Below are positions 41,714 to 50,496 of a stretch of DNA of 64,000 nucleotides, piece after piece. Numbering within the stretch: position 1 is the first letter of the stretch; every line of letters starts with the position of its first letter. Source of the DNA: an uncultured Propionibacteriaceae bacterium (GTDB taxonomy: Bacteria; Actinomycetota; Actinomycetes; Propionibacteriales; Propionibacteriaceae). The stretch spans positions 62,001 through 126,000 of the forward strand of contig CALCKT010000070.1 of NCBI GenBank assembly GCA_937965785.1. The letters run 5' to 3'. The translations under genes and the position numbers were made by a program. Below the pieces are notes generated by a model that was given only the letters and a program-made list of their open reading frames with translations, made no database searches and had not been told where the DNA came from.

Positions 41714-43266
41714 CCGATCGGATTCAGCTGCGCCGCGCGCTGCTCAGCGTCTACGACAAGGAGGGCCTGGAGGAGCTGGCCACCGCCCTCCACGCCTCCG
41801 GGGTGGAACTGGTGTCCACGGGATCCACCGCGACCCGGATCGCCACGGCGGGGATTCCCGTGACCCCCGTCGAGCAGTTGACGGGATTCCCCGAATGTCT
41901 CGACGGTCGCGTCAAGACACTCCATCCGCGCGTCCACGCCGGTATTCTCGCCGACCGCCGCCTGCCCGCCCACGTCTCCCAGCTGGAGGAGCTCGGCGTC
42001 GCCCCCTTCGACCTGGTGGTGGTCAACCTCTACCCGTTCGAGGCCACCGTCGCATCCGGTGCCGGGACCGACGAATGCGTTGAACAGATCGACATCGGCG
42101 GGCCCTCGATGGTGCGTGCCGCCGCGAAGAACCACCCGAGTGTCGCGGTGGTCACCTCCACATCGCAGTACCCCGCCGTCCTGGCCGCCCTCACCGAGGG
42201 TGGTTTCACCCTCCAGCAGCGCCGCGACCTCGCCACCGAGGCCTTCCGCCACACCGCCTCCTACGACATCGCCGTGGCCTCCTGGATGGGGGCCAACGTG
42301 GCCACCCCGGCCGGGGACGGGTTCCCGGACTGGCTGGGCGCGGCCTGGGAGAAGAAGCAGGACCTGCGCTACGGCGAGAACTCCCACCAGGCCGCGGCCC
42401 TCTACACCTACCCGCCCGGTCCGGAGGGAATCGCCCAGGCCGAGCTGCTGCACGGCAAACCCATGAGCTACAACAACTACACCGACGGGGAGGCCGCCCA
42501 CCGCGCCGCGGGCGACTTCACCGAGCCGTGTGTCGCGATCATCAAACACGCCAACCCGTGCGGGATCGCGGTGGGTTCCGACATCGCGGAGGCCCATCGC
42601 AGGGCCCACGCCTGCGACCCGGTCTCCGCCTTCGGTGGGGTGATCGCCGCCAACCGTCCCGTCACCGTGGAACTGGCCGAACAGATCAAGGACATCTTCA
42701 CGGAGGTGGTGATCGCCCCCGGTTTCGAACCGGAGGCCCTGGCGATCCTCACCGCGAAGAAGAACCTGCGACTGCTGAAGGCCGCCCCGTACACGCACCG
42801 GGAACGTGTCCTGCACCCCATCTCCGGGGGTGCCCTGCTCCAGCGACCCGACCGCATCGACGCGCCCGGCGACGACCCCGCGAACTGGGAACTCAAAGCG
42901 GGGGATGCGGTCGACGAGGCGACCCTGGCCGACCTGGTCTTCGCGTGGCGGGCCTGCCGCGCAGTGAAGTCCAACGCCATCCTCCTGGCCCACGACGGTG
43001 CCTCCGTCGGCGTCGGCATGGGCCAGGTGAACCGCGTCGACTCGTGCCGCCTGGCGATTGAACGCGCCGGGGAGCGGGCAGCCGGGTCGGTGGCCGCATC
43101 CGATGCCTTCTTCCCCTTCGCCGACGGGCCGCGGATCCTGATCGACGGTGGCGTCCGGGCCATTGTCCAGCCGGGCGGTTCCCTGCGCGACCGGGAAACC
43201 ATCGACCTGTGTGCCGAACACGGCGTCGCGCTGTACTTCACCGGTACCCGTCACTTCTTCCACTGA
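41710..43266 (+). CDS. purH: Bifunctional AICAR transformylase / IMP cyclohydrolase
   Basis: Enzyme of 518 residues for the last two steps of IMP synthesis. The N-terminal MGS-like IMP cyclohydrolase (about 1-190) has STGSTATRIATAGIPVTPVEQLTGFPECLDGRVKTLHPRVHAGIL. The transformylase domain has LRYGENSHQAAALY, the catalytic Lys-His pair in IIKHANPCGIAVG, and ends with GVALYFTGTRHFFH. It is coupled to purN by ATGA and followed by folD, which supplies the folate cofactor, so the operon is functionally coherent. Confidence 0.96.
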   Translation: MTDRIQLRRALLSVYDKEGLEELATALHASGVELVSTGSTATRIATAGIPVTPVEQLTGFPECLDGRVKTLHPRVHAGILADRRLPAHVSQLEELGVAPFDLVVVNLYPFEATVASGAGTDECVEQIDIGGPSMVRAAAKNHPSVAVVTSTSQYPAVLAALTEGGFTLQQRRDLATEAFRHTASYDIAVASWMGANVATPAGDGFPDWLGAAWEKKQDLRYGENSHQAAALYTYPPGPEGIAQAELLHGKPMSYNNYTDGEAAHRAAGDFTEPCVAIIKHANPCGIAVGSDIAEAHRRAHACDPVSAFGGVIAANRPVTVELAEQIKDIFTEVVIAPGFEPEALAILTAKKNLRLLKAAPYTHRERVLHPISGGALLQRPDRIDAPGDDPANWELKAGDAVDEATLADLVFAWRACRAVKSNAILLAHDGASVGVGMGQVNRVDSCRLAIERAGERAAGSVAASDAFFPFADGPRILIDGGVRAIVQPGGSLRDRETIDLCAEHGVALYFTGTRHFFH

Positions 43267-43279
43267 GCAGGGGGTGCGA

Positions 43280-44143
43280 ATGACCGCGGGGATCCTTGAC
43301 GGCAGGGCCACGGCCGCCGCCATCAAGTCGGAACTGAAGCAGCGGGTGGGCCGGCTCCGCTCCTTGGGGGTGGTGCCCGGGCTGGCGACGGTGCTCGTCG
43401 GTGACGACCCGGCCAGCCAGAACTACGTGCGCATGAAACACCGCGACTGCGAACAGGTGGGCATCGCCTCCATCCGGGTGGAGCTGCCCGCCGACGCCAC
43501 CGCCGCGCAGCTGGAGGAGGCCATCGCGGCGCTGAACGCGGACCCCGCCTGCACCGGCTACATCGTGCAGCTTCCCCTGCCGGGACATCTCGACGAGAAC
43601 CGGGCGCTGGGGTTGATCGACCCGGACAAGGACGCCGACGGGCTGCACCCGATCAACCTGGGGAGGCTCGTGCTGAACGAACCCGCCCCCCTGCCCTGCA
43701 CCCCCCGCGGCATCGTGGAGCTGGTGCGTCGCCACGGCATCGAGTGGCGGGGGGCGGATGTGTGTGTGGTGGGTCGCGGCATCACGGTGGGGCGTCCCCT
43801 CGGGCTGATCCTGACCCGCCGCAGCGAGAACGCCACGGTGACCCTGTGCCACACCGGCACCCGCGACCTGGCCGAACACACCCGGCGGGCCGACATCGTG
43901 GTGGCGGCGGCGGGGGTGCCGGGCATGGTCACCGCCGACATGATCCGCCAGGGCGCGGTGTGCATCGATGTCGGAGTCAGCCGGGTCGAGGGCAGGACCA
44001 CCGGGGATCTGGCGCCGGAGGTGTGGGGCAAGGCGGCCTGGGTCACCCCGAATCCCGGCGGGGTGGGTCCCATGACCCGCGCCATGCTGCTCAGCAATGT
44101 TGTCGACCGCGCCGAGGTGCTTCATGCCGACCCCAACGGTTAA
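43280..44143 (+). CDS. folD: Methylenetetrahydrofolate dehydrogenase/cyclohydrolase
   Basis: Bifunctional enzyme of 287 residues making 10-formyltetrahydrofolate for purN and purH. Conserved parts include YVRMKHRDCEQVGI with the catalytic Lys, VQLPLPGHLDENRAL, PCTPRGIVELVRRHGI, and the Rossmann strand VVGRGITVGRPLGLIL; the end is NPGGVGPMTRAMLLSNVV. The ATG at 43280 follows AGGGGG by 5 nt; the frame is open further upstream into purH. It follows purH by 13 bp. Its last 20 bases are shared with the next gene in another frame. Confidence 0.95.
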   Translation: MTAGILDGRATAAAIKSELKQRVGRLRSLGVVPGLATVLVGDDPASQNYVRMKHRDCEQVGIASIRVELPADATAAQLEEAIAALNADPACTGYIVQLPLPGHLDENRALGLIDPDKDADGLHPINLGRLVLNEPAPLPCTPRGIVELVRRHGIEWRGADVCVVGRGITVGRPLGLILTRRSENATVTLCHTGTRDLAEHTRRADIVVAAAGVPGMVTADMIRQGAVCIDVGVSRVEGRTTGDLAPEVWGKAAWVTPNPGGVGPMTRAMLLSNVVDRAEVLHADPNG

Positions 44144-44408
44144 CCGGCTCCCCACCAATCCGTGGCCGCTGGCGGCCGTGCTCGGGGTGTTCGCGGTTGG
44201 TGTGTTGATCGCGGGTTTCGGGAGCTGGCGTTACGGGGCGGTGGTGATGGCCGCGGCGACCCTGCTCGCGGGGGTTGCCCGGATGCTCCTGCCGCGCCGC
44301 GTCTCGGGTCTGTTGGTGGTCCGGCGTCGCTGGATGGACATCACCATCCTCTTCAGCCTGGGTATCGCGATCGGTGTGCTGGCGCTGGTGGTTCCCCCCG
44401 GCACATGA
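44124..44408 (+). CDS. DUF3017-family small membrane protein
   Basis: Protein of 94 residues with three hydrophobic segments (WPLAAVLGVFAVGVLIAGF, WRYGAVVMAAATLLAGVARMLLP, and the last ITILFSLGIAIGVLALVVP), matching DUF3017. This family regularly lies directly after folD in actinobacteria. It starts 20 bp before the folD stop with GAGGTG at good spacing, so it is translationally coupled. No function is known. An in-frame ATG 27 nt upstream exists but has no ribosome-binding site. Confidence 0.82.
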   Translation: MPTPTVNRLPTNPWPLAAVLGVFAVGVLIAGFGSWRYGAVVMAAATLLAGVARMLLPRRVSGLLVVRRRWMDITILFSLGIAIGVLALVVPPGT

Positions 44409-44469
44409 GGCGTGATGGCGGGCGATAGGCTCGTAGGTGGACATCACCGTCGAGAGAAAGGTCCGCACG

Positions 44470-45459
44470 ATGAGCACTGAGGCTCCCGTCAAGATCGCAG
44501 TGACCGGCGCAGCCGGCCAGATCTGCTACAGCCTGCTGTTCAGGATAGCCAGCGGTTCCCTGCTGGGCGATCGGCCCATCGAGCTGCGTCTGCTGGAGAT
44601 CACCCCGGCCCTGAAGGCCTTGGAGGGTGTCGTCATGGAACTCGACGACTGCGCCTTCCCGAATCTGAAGAACGTCGTCATCGGCGATGACCCGAAGAAG
44701 GTCTTCGACGGTGTCAACCTGGCGATGCTGGTAGGTGCCATGCCCCGCAAGGCCGGCATGGAACGCGGCGACCTGCTGAGCGCCAACGGCGCCATCTTCA
44801 CCGCCCAGGGCAAGGCCCTGAACGAGGTGGCCGCGGATGACGTCCGTGTGCTGGTGACCGGCAACCCCGCCAACACCAACGCGCTGATCGCATCCAGCAA
44901 CGCCCCCGATATCCCGAAGGAGCGTTTCAACGCCCTCACCCGCCTGGATCACAACCGCGCGAAGTCCCAGCTCGCCCAGAAACTCGGCTGCCCCGTCGAG
45001 GAGATCAAGAAGATGACCATCTGGGGCAACCACTCCTCCACCCAGTACCCCGACATCTTCCACGCCGAGGTGGGCGGGAAGAACGCCGCGGAACTGGTGA
45101 ACGACGAGGCCTGGATCGAGTCCACCTTCATCCCGACGGTTGCCAAGCGCGGCGCGGCCATCATCGAGGCCCGTGGTCTGTCCTCCGCGGCTTCCGCGGC
45201 GAACGCCACCGTTGAGCACATGCGTGACTGGGTGCTCGGCTCTCCTGAAGGTGACTGGGTTTCCATGGCGGTTCCCTCCGACGGCTCCTACGGGGTCGCC
45301 GAGGGTGTCATCTCCTCCTTCCCGTGCGTCGTCAAGAACGGCAAGTACGAGATCGTCCAGGGCCTCGAGATCGATCCGTTCTCCCGTGCCAAGATCGACG
45401 CCTCCGTCGCCGAGCTGTTCGACGAGCGCAAGGCGGTCAAGGAACTCGGCCTGATCTGA
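44470..45459 (+). CDS. mdh: Malate dehydrogenase
   Basis: NAD-dependent malate dehydrogenase of 329 residues, TCA cycle. The Rossmann motif is VTGAAGQICYSLLF (about 11-24), NAD contacts are VTGNPANTNALI, the catalytic His is in TIWGNHSSTQYPD, and the mobile loop carries MPRKAGMERGDLL. This is the cytosolic-type MDH common in actinobacteria. The ATG at 44470 follows AAAGG by 8 nt; an upstream in-frame ATG at 44437 would precede the ribosome-binding site. It ends at a strong terminator. Confidence 0.96.
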   Translation: MSTEAPVKIAVTGAAGQICYSLLFRIASGSLLGDRPIELRLLEITPALKALEGVVMELDDCAFPNLKNVVIGDDPKKVFDGVNLAMLVGAMPRKAGMERGDLLSANGAIFTAQGKALNEVAADDVRVLVTGNPANTNALIASSNAPDIPKERFNALTRLDHNRAKSQLAQKLGCPVEEIKKMTIWGNHSSTQYPDIFHAEVGGKNAAELVNDEAWIESTFIPTVAKRGAAIIEARGLSSAASAANATVEHMRDWVLGSPEGDWVSMAVPSDGSYGVAEGVISSFPCVVKNGKYEIVQGLEIDPFSRAKIDASVAELFDERKAVKELGLI

Positions 45460-45476
45460 TCCGGCAGGGATCAAAA

Positions 45477-45509
45477 AAAGGTGCCCGGCGGTTTCCGCCG
45501 GGCACCTTT
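45477..45509 (+). terminator. Intrinsic terminator of mdh
   Basis: AAAGGTGCCCGGCG (45477-45490) pairs with 45496-45509 around a 5-nt loop, with a run of seven A before and CCTTTCG after. The arms are fully complementary. Confidence 0.88.
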
Positions 45510-45530
45510 CGTTGAACGCCTTCGGGGGTG

Positions 45531-45701
45531 GTTGGTTGAGCCGGTCTGTGAGCGTCAGCGAGTGGGGCGTGTCGAAACCGTCTCGTATCAAGTTGGTTGA
45601 GCCGGCCTGTGAGCGTCAGCGAGTGGGGCGTGTCGAAACCGTCTCGTATCAAGTTGGTTGAGCCGGCCTGTGAGCGTCAGCGAGTGGGGCGTGTCGAAAC
45701 C
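45531..45701. repeat. Three tandem 61-bp REP-like repeats
   Basis: Units begin at 45531, 45592 and 45653 with the word GTTGGTTGAGCCGG, continue through GTGAGCGTCAGCGAGTGG and GGCGTGTCGAAACC, and are joined by GTCTCGTATCAA. Units one and two are 61 bp and nearly identical; the third stops after GTCGAAACC. The region is part of the 465-bp gene-free stretch between mdh and sucB. Confidence 0.85.
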
Positions 45702-45756
45702 ATGGTGACCTTGTGCGGGGGTCTTGTGGTCGGGCTTGTTGTCTGGCTGCTTGGGG

Positions 45757-45802
45757 TGGTTTCGACTCGGGTCGCTCGTTCCTCGCGATCCGGCTCAACC
45801 GG
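45757..45802. repeat. Inverted copy of the REP-like repeat
   Basis: GTGGTTTCGACTCGGG through CGGCTCAACCGG is the opposite orientation of the tandem units just upstream, with a partial extra end at 45843-45864 (CTCGCGTGCTGGCTCAGTCG). With the direct copies it can form a long cruciform or RNA hairpin. Confidence 0.7.
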
Positions 45803-45873
45803 CTTTGGGGAGGTGTTCGCGACCACCGGCTTGGGGGAGGTGCTCGCGTGCTGGCTCAGTCGGCTTGAAAAAT

Positions 45874-45912
45874 TTTGGCCCGGGTTGCTCCTTTGGGGCA
45901 ACCCGGGCCAAA
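45874..45912 (-). terminator. Intrinsic terminator of sucB
   Basis: TTTGGCCCGGGTTGC (45874-45888) is complementary to 45898-45912 around a 9-nt loop. Read on the minus strand the stem is followed by AAAATTTTTC, so it ends the sucB transcript 12 bp after its stop. Confidence 0.85.
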
Positions 45913-45924
45913 CAGTTCGCAGGA

Positions 45925-47682
45925 TCAGAGACCCAGCTCGCCGGCGAAGTCACCGGCTTCCAGGCGGGCCTTGATCAGGCTGAGGAAGCGGGCGGCCTTG
46001 GCGCCGTCGATGAGGCGGTGGTCGTAGGTGAGCGACAGGTACATCATGTCCCGGATGGCGATGGTGTCGCCGCCCAAGGCATCGGTGACCACAACGGGCC
46101 GCTTCACCAGCGCGCCGGTGCCGAGGATCGCGACCTGCGGCAGGTTGATGATCGGGGTGTCGAACAGGGTTCCCGCCGAGCCGTAGTTGGTGATGGTGAA
46201 GGTGCCACCACTCAGCTCGTCGGGGCCGACCTTCCCTGCGCGGGTGCGGGCCGCCAGGTCGCCGATGCGCTTGGCCAGCCCGGCCAGGTTCAGGTCCCCG
46301 GCGTCCTGGATGACGGGAACCATCAGGCCGCGATCGGTGTCGACGGCGATGCCGATGTTCTCCTGCGACGCGTAGGTCACGGTCCCCGCCTCGAAGTCGG
46401 CCGACGCGTTGAGCGCGGGCATCGCCTTGAGGGCCTCGATCGTGGCCTTCGTGATGAACGGCAGGTAGGACAGGGAAGCGCCCTCGCGCTTCTTGAAGTC
46501 GTCCTTGGCGGCCTTGCGCAGCTTCGAGATGGCGGTCACGTCCACCTCGACTGTGGCGGTGAGCTGCGCTGCCACCCGCAGCGATTCAGTCATCCGCTCC
46601 GCGATCACCTTGCGCATCCGCGACAGTTTCTCCGTGGTGCCGCGCAGTTTGGCGGCCTCCTCCGAGACTTCGGCAACCTGGGGAGCAGCGGCAGGCGCGC
46701 CCGCTTTCGCGGCTGCGGTGGGAGTGGGAGCGGCAGCGGCCTTCTTGGCGGCCTCCGCGGCATCGAGGATGTCTTGTTTGCGGATGCGGCCGCCGACACC
46801 GGTGCCCTGGACGGAACCCAAGGAGATGCCGTGCTCTGCGGCGAGCTTGCGGACCAGGGGGGTGACGTAGACCCCTTCGTCGGCGGAGGCGCGGCGCGCC
46901 GCGACCGACGCGACGGGTGCCGGGGGAGCGGCGGGTGCCGCAGGTGCAGCTGCGGGTGCCGGGGGAGCGGAGGGAGCCGGGGCGGGTGCCGCCGGCTCAG
47001 CTGCGGGTGCCGGGGGTGCTGCGGGAGCGGGTGCCGGGGGTGCTGCGGGAGCGGGTGCCGGGGGTGCTGCGGCAGCATCGCCGACCAGCGCCAGGACGGC
47101 GCCGACCTCAGCCACGTCGTCCTCGTTGAACCTGATCTCCAGGAGGGTACCGGCCACGGGGGATGGGATCTCGGTGTCGACCTTGTCGGTGGAGACCTCC
47201 AATAGGGGCTCGTCCACCTCGACGGTCTCGCCGACGGCCTTCAGCCAGCGGGAGATGGTGCCTTCGGTGACCGACTCACCCAGGGCCGGCAGTACCACCT
47301 CGGTTGCGTCGCCCGCGGGGGTGGCCTGCGGCGCGGCGGGTGCCGGAGCAGGAGCGGGGGCGGGTGCCGGAGCGGGTTCGGGTGCCGGAGCGGGTTCGGC
47401 GACGGGCTGGGGTGCGGGCGCTGCCTGCGGGGCGGGAGCCTCACTGGTCTCGCCGATCACCGCCAGGACGGCGCCGACCTCAGCCACGTCGTCCTCGTTG
47501 AACCTGATCTCCAGGAGGGTACCGGCCACGGGGGATGGGATCTCGGTGTCGACCTTGTCGGTGGAGACCTCCAATAGGGGCTCGTCCACCTCGACGGTCT
47601 CGCCGACGGCCTTCAGCCAGCGGGAGATGGTGCCTTCGGTGACCGACTCGCCCAGTGCTGGGAGTGTTACTTCGGTTGACAT
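45925..47682 (-). CDS. sucB: Dihydrolipoamide succinyltransferase (E2, two lipoyl domains)
   Basis: E2 acyltransferase of 585 residues. Two lipoyl domains (about 1-78 and 125-202) carry the lipoylated Lys43 and Lys167 in STDKVDTEIPSP, joined by Ala/Pro-rich linkers. A peripheral subunit-binding domain follows (TPLVRKLAAEHGISLGSVQGTGVGGRIRKQDIL), then the catalytic domain with the HRxxDG site (TYDHRLIDGAKA). Actinobacterial SucB/DlaT proteins of this kind often serve pyruvate dehydrogenase as E2. The ATG at 47682 follows AAAGGAG. It lies 60 bp after an LpdA-type gene. The two lipoyl domains are identical over 189 bp of DNA. Confidence 0.93.
   Translation of the reverse strand: MSTEVTLPALGESVTEGTISRWLKAVGETVEVDEPLLEVSTDKVDTEIPSPVAGTLLEIRFNEDDVAEVGAVLAVIGETSEAPAPQAAPAPQPVAEPAPAPEPAPAPAPAPAPAPAAPQATPAGDATEVVLPALGESVTEGTISRWLKAVGETVEVDEPLLEVSTDKVDTEIPSPVAGTLLEIRFNEDDVAEVGAVLALVGDAAAAPPAPAPAAPPAPAPAAPPAPAAEPAAPAPAPSAPPAPAAAPAAPAAPPAPVASVAARRASADEGVYVTPLVRKLAAEHGISLGSVQGTGVGGRIRKQDILDAAEAAKKAAAAPTPTAAAKAGAPAAAPQVAEVSEEAAKLRGTTEKLSRMRKVIAERMTESLRVAAQLTATVEVDVTAISKLRKAAKDDFKKREGASLSYLPFITKATIEALKAMPALNASADFEAGTVTYASQENIGIAVDTDRGLMVPVIQDAGDLNLAGLAKRIGDLAARTRAGKVGPDELSGGTFTITNYGSAGTLFDTPIINLPQVAILGTGALVKRPVVVTDALGGDTIAIRDMMYLSLTYDHRLIDGAKAARFLSLIKARLEAGDFAGELGL
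47089..47649. repeat. 189-bp perfect direct repeat encoding both lipoyl domains of sucB
   Basis: Bases 47089-47277 and 47461-47649 are identical, offset 372 bp (124 codons). Outside this block the copies differ at once, including at third codon positions, so the identity is due to recent duplication or gene conversion. Confidence 0.92.
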
Positions 47683-47742
47683 GTGAACATTGGCTCCTTT
47701 TGTGTCTGGCGCGTCGCTATCCGCTCCAAGCCTATCCTTCAA

Positions 47743-49146
47743 TCAGGCCTGCATGTGTAGGGCCGACCCGGCGAGGGCGAGGTTTGCCTCAGCCAGCGCC
47801 TCGCTGAGGCTCGGGTGCGGGTGGACCAGTTCCTTCACGTCTTCGGGGGTGGCCTGCCAGCCCACCATCAGGGTACCCTCCGCCACCAGTTCCGCTATGT
47901 CATCGCCCACGACGTGCACGCCGACGAGCGCGCCACCCGGACGCCGGATCACCCGCACCAGTCCCGCGTCGCGGTCCCCGGGGGCCAGCATCAGGGCACG
48001 GGCATTGCCGCGCAGGTCGAAGTCCGAGACCTCGCAGCCACCGGTCGCCGCGGCCTGCTCCCGGGTCAGACCCACCGATGCGAGCTGCGGACTCGAATAG
48101 GTGATCCGGGGGATGTCGCGGTCCTCGGGGGGTCGTGGCCGGATGGGACGCCCGCCCGCCAGATGGGCCAGGTGCTCGGCCAGGAAGATGCCGTGCGCGT
48201 AGCCGCGGTGCGCCAGCTGCGGGCCCGCGATCAGATCCCCGACCGCGAACACCCCCGCCGCGGTCGTGGCGAGCTCCCGGTTGACCTTCACATGGCCCGT
48301 TGACGCCACGGTGACGCCCGCCTCCTCCAGGCCCAGGCCGTCGGTGACGGGGCGTCTCCCGACCGCGATCAGCGCGACATCCGCGGTGACGGTCCCGTCG
48401 GTCAGTTCCAGGTGCACCTGGTCGCCGTCGCGGACGATGCCCTCGGCCTTCGTCCCGAGCCGCAGGTCGACACCCCGGGCCCGCAGGCGTCGTTCCAGCA
48501 CGGCCACGAGGTCCGGGTCCTCGGTCGGGAGCAGGCGCGGCGTGGCCTCCACCAGGACCACGTCGACCCCCAGGTCGCGCCAGAGGGATGCGAACTCGAC
48601 GCCGATCACGCCGCCACCCAGGATGACCGCCCGCCCGGGAAGCCGTTCCAGGCGCAGCGCGTGTTCGCTGGTGAGGATGCGTTCCCCGTCGGTCGGCAGA
48701 CCCAGCGTCACGGGGGCCGACCCGGTTGCCAGGACGACGTTGCGGGCACGCAACAATTCCCCGTCGACATCAAGGGCAGGTCCTTCGGCATCAACCACCA
48801 GCCGGCCGTGTCCCGGGACCACTCGGATGCCGCGGGAGCGGATCAAGCCGGTCAGCCCGCGGTGCAACCCCGAGACCAGGGAGTCCGCGAAACCCCGTAC
48901 CTTGGCGGCGTCCACACCGGTGAGGATGGCGCCGATTCCCAGCCGGTCGGCCTTGGCGACGGTGGTGCGGGTCTTGGCCGCCTGCAGCCACGCCTTGGTG
49001 GGCACACACCCCCGGTGCAGACAGGTGCCACCCAGCTCCCTTTCCTCCACCAGCGCCACGTCCAGCCCGAGCTGTGCGGCCCGCAGGGCGGTCGCGTAGC
49101 CGGCGGGGCCGCCGCCCAGAATGGCCAGGTCATGAACTTGCGTCAT
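47743..49146 (-). CDS. lpdA: Dihydrolipoamide dehydrogenase (E3)
   Basis: FAD-dependent disulfide oxidoreductase of 467 residues. The FAD site is AILGGGPAGYATALRAAQLG, and the redox disulfide is Cys42-Cys47 in GGTCLHRGCVPTKA. A NAD site ILGGGVIGVEFASLWRDLG and the second FAD motif GVFAVGDLI follow. The C-terminal active-site His-Pro-His is present (HPHPSLSEA). It reoxidises the lipoyl groups of the E2 encoded next. The frame is open upstream of 49146, but the family N-terminus TQVHDLAILGGG fixes the ATG. It diverges from a small leaderless gene by 37 bp. Confidence 0.94.
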   Translation of the reverse strand: MTQVHDLAILGGGPAGYATALRAAQLGLDVALVEERELGGTCLHRGCVPTKAWLQAAKTRTTVAKADRLGIGAILTGVDAAKVRGFADSLVSGLHRGLTGLIRSRGIRVVPGHGRLVVDAEGPALDVDGELLRARNVVLATGSAPVTLGLPTDGERILTSEHALRLERLPGRAVILGGGVIGVEFASLWRDLGVDVVLVEATPRLLPTEDPDLVAVLERRLRARGVDLRLGTKAEGIVRDGDQVHLELTDGTVTADVALIAVGRRPVTDGLGLEEAGVTVASTGHVKVNRELATTAAGVFAVGDLIAGPQLAHRGYAHGIFLAEHLAHLAGGRPIRPRPPEDRDIPRITYSSPQLASVGLTREQAAATGGCEVSDFDLRGNARALMLAPGDRDAGLVRVIRRPGGALVGVHVVGDDIAELVAEGTLMVGWQATPEDVKELVHPHPSLSEALAEANLALAGSALHMQA

Positions 49147-49183
49147 GCGGGACAGTCTTCCATCCTCCCGGCATAATGTCCGG

Positions 49184-49510
49184 GTGGGTTGGTTCTCGAA
49201 GCGCAAGGTCGCTGCAAAGGTCGCCAAGGAACAGAGGGAAGTGGATGGTGTGCTCCTCGACCATCTCGATGGTTTCGTGACCACCCGGCGGGGCGTCGAG
49301 GCCTGGCTGGAGCAGCCGACCAGCTTCAACAAACCGTCGATCCTGCTGGTGGCCGCCGACGGGGAATCCACCCGGCGCGCCATCCCTTCAATCGCCTTCG
49401 GCTACGACTTCGCATCCCGCCACGACATTCCCGCCTACGACGCGGGCGTGGTGCCGTATCCGCAACGCATGCGCGAATACGGGGCGAGGAACAAGAGGAT
49501 CTCCGGATAG
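49184..49510 (+). CDS. Conserved small actinobacterial protein, unknown function
   Basis: Protein of 108 residues from the GTG at 49184, beginning GWFSKRKVAAKVAKEQ and containing ILLVAADGESTRRAIPSIAFGYDFASRHDIPAYDAGVVPYPQRMREY. I recognise the general pattern of a conserved actinobacterial protein beside lpdA, but no enzymatic motif. CATAAT lies 6 nt before the GTG and no Shine-Dalgarno sequence is visible, so it looks leaderless; an in-frame ATG at 49145 would overlap the divergent lpdA start. Mostly soluble and basic at both ends. Confidence 0.72.
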   Translation: MGWFSKRKVAAKVAKEQREVDGVLLDHLDGFVTTRRGVEAWLEQPTSFNKPSILLVAADGESTRRAIPSIAFGYDFASRHDIPAYDAGVVPYPQRMREYGARNKRISG

Positions 49511-49620
49511 AGCCGGTTCCAGCAGAGGATTCGCGGCTCGAATCAGCCGAGAAAACGCCCACCCAATGCGCGGCGGCCCGCGGTTTCCCAGCCCGGGGAC
49601 CGAGTCGGGCCCGCCGCAGG

Positions 49621-50334
49621 TCACGGCACGGGAATGCCGGGGGCGACTCGGGCGCTGCTGATTCCCCGGTTGCTCTTTCCCAAGCGGAAACGTACTCGTC
49701 CCTTCAGAACTGTTCCTGATGTGGCCCTGCCGTCCACCAAGGGTTCTGCGGGGAAAAGGGTGAACGTCCAGGTGTCGTTGTAATCGCTGTCGGGTATCGT
49801 TCCGGCCGGTGATTGAAGCAGGCGTGCCCCCCACAACTGGCGGGTCATGGCATCGCGGGTGTCGTGTCCCAGAACCTCGAAACGTCGCCGCTCAGCATCC
49901 CGGACATCCGTGTGGCTTCCCGCCGAGATGCCCTGGGGACCGATGACCGAGACGAACGGGGTCCACGGGACCCCGGGGAGGGTGAGATCGACGCCTTGTC
50001 CCAGCGCGGGGTCCACGAAATCCTCGCTGAGGCCGGGGCTCTGCTGTTTCCGGACCGCAGAGGGAAGATGGGAACGGGTGTCAATTTTTCTCGGGGAAGG
50101 GACCAGCAGCAACCCGAACTCCGTCCTCTCCCCGAACCGGAATGTCGCGAAATGTTCCCGGAGCGCTGCTACCGCCCGTTCGGTGCGTTTCCACCAGTCA
50201 TCGTCCTGGATGTCTTCGAGATGTTCTACCGGGGTGGGTAGCCCTCGAACCGCGAGCATTTCCCGGACAGCCGGACCCATCCATCCCGACCGGGCCATGC
50301 GGTCGAGTTCGCTTTCCCGGAATGTCATGTGCAT
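49621..50334 (-). CDS. Hypothetical protein, no recognised family
   Basis: Protein of 237 residues from the ATG at 50334, which has AGGAG five bases upstream. The frame is open to 50457, but there is no ribosome-binding site there. The sequence is soluble, rich in Arg and Trp, with no signal peptide or helix. Noticeable parts are DIQDDDWWKRTERAVAALREHF, PWTPFVSVIGPQGISAGSH and TWTFTLFPAEPLVDG. I recognise no domain. It is isolated by 110 and 160 bp from its neighbours in a less conserved accessory region, so horizontal acquisition is possible. Confidence 0.6.
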   Translation of the reverse strand: MHMTFRESELDRMARSGWMGPAVREMLAVRGLPTPVEHLEDIQDDDWWKRTERAVAALREHFATFRFGERTEFGLLLVPSPRKIDTRSHLPSAVRKQQSPGLSEDFVDPALGQGVDLTLPGVPWTPFVSVIGPQGISAGSHTDVRDAERRRFEVLGHDTRDAMTRQLWGARLLQSPAGTIPDSDYNDTWTFTLFPAEPLVDGRATSGTVLKGRVRFRLGKSNRGISSARVAPGIPVP

Positions 50335-50496
50335 GGGGGCTCCTGGGTTTCGCATCGACGGATCAGGCGCCTTCCCGGGTCGGTGGGGTGGCGCCGGGTG
50401 CCGCTTCAAGCTATCAGTCACGGGGTGTTTTCGTGGGGACGAAGTGGCGATGCCCAAGGGTCTCGGCGCGGCGCTCCCCGAGTGTGTGCCCGGGAG

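Noticed and set aside
45531..45701. CRISPR array
   Set aside because: The three 61-bp units are contiguous with almost no unique spacers and no cas genes are nearby; they match a dispersed intergenic element.
45597..45974. 125-codon plus frame in the mdh-sucB interval
   Set aside because: It consists mainly of translated REP-like repeats and runs over the sucB terminator and stop; no ribosome-binding site.
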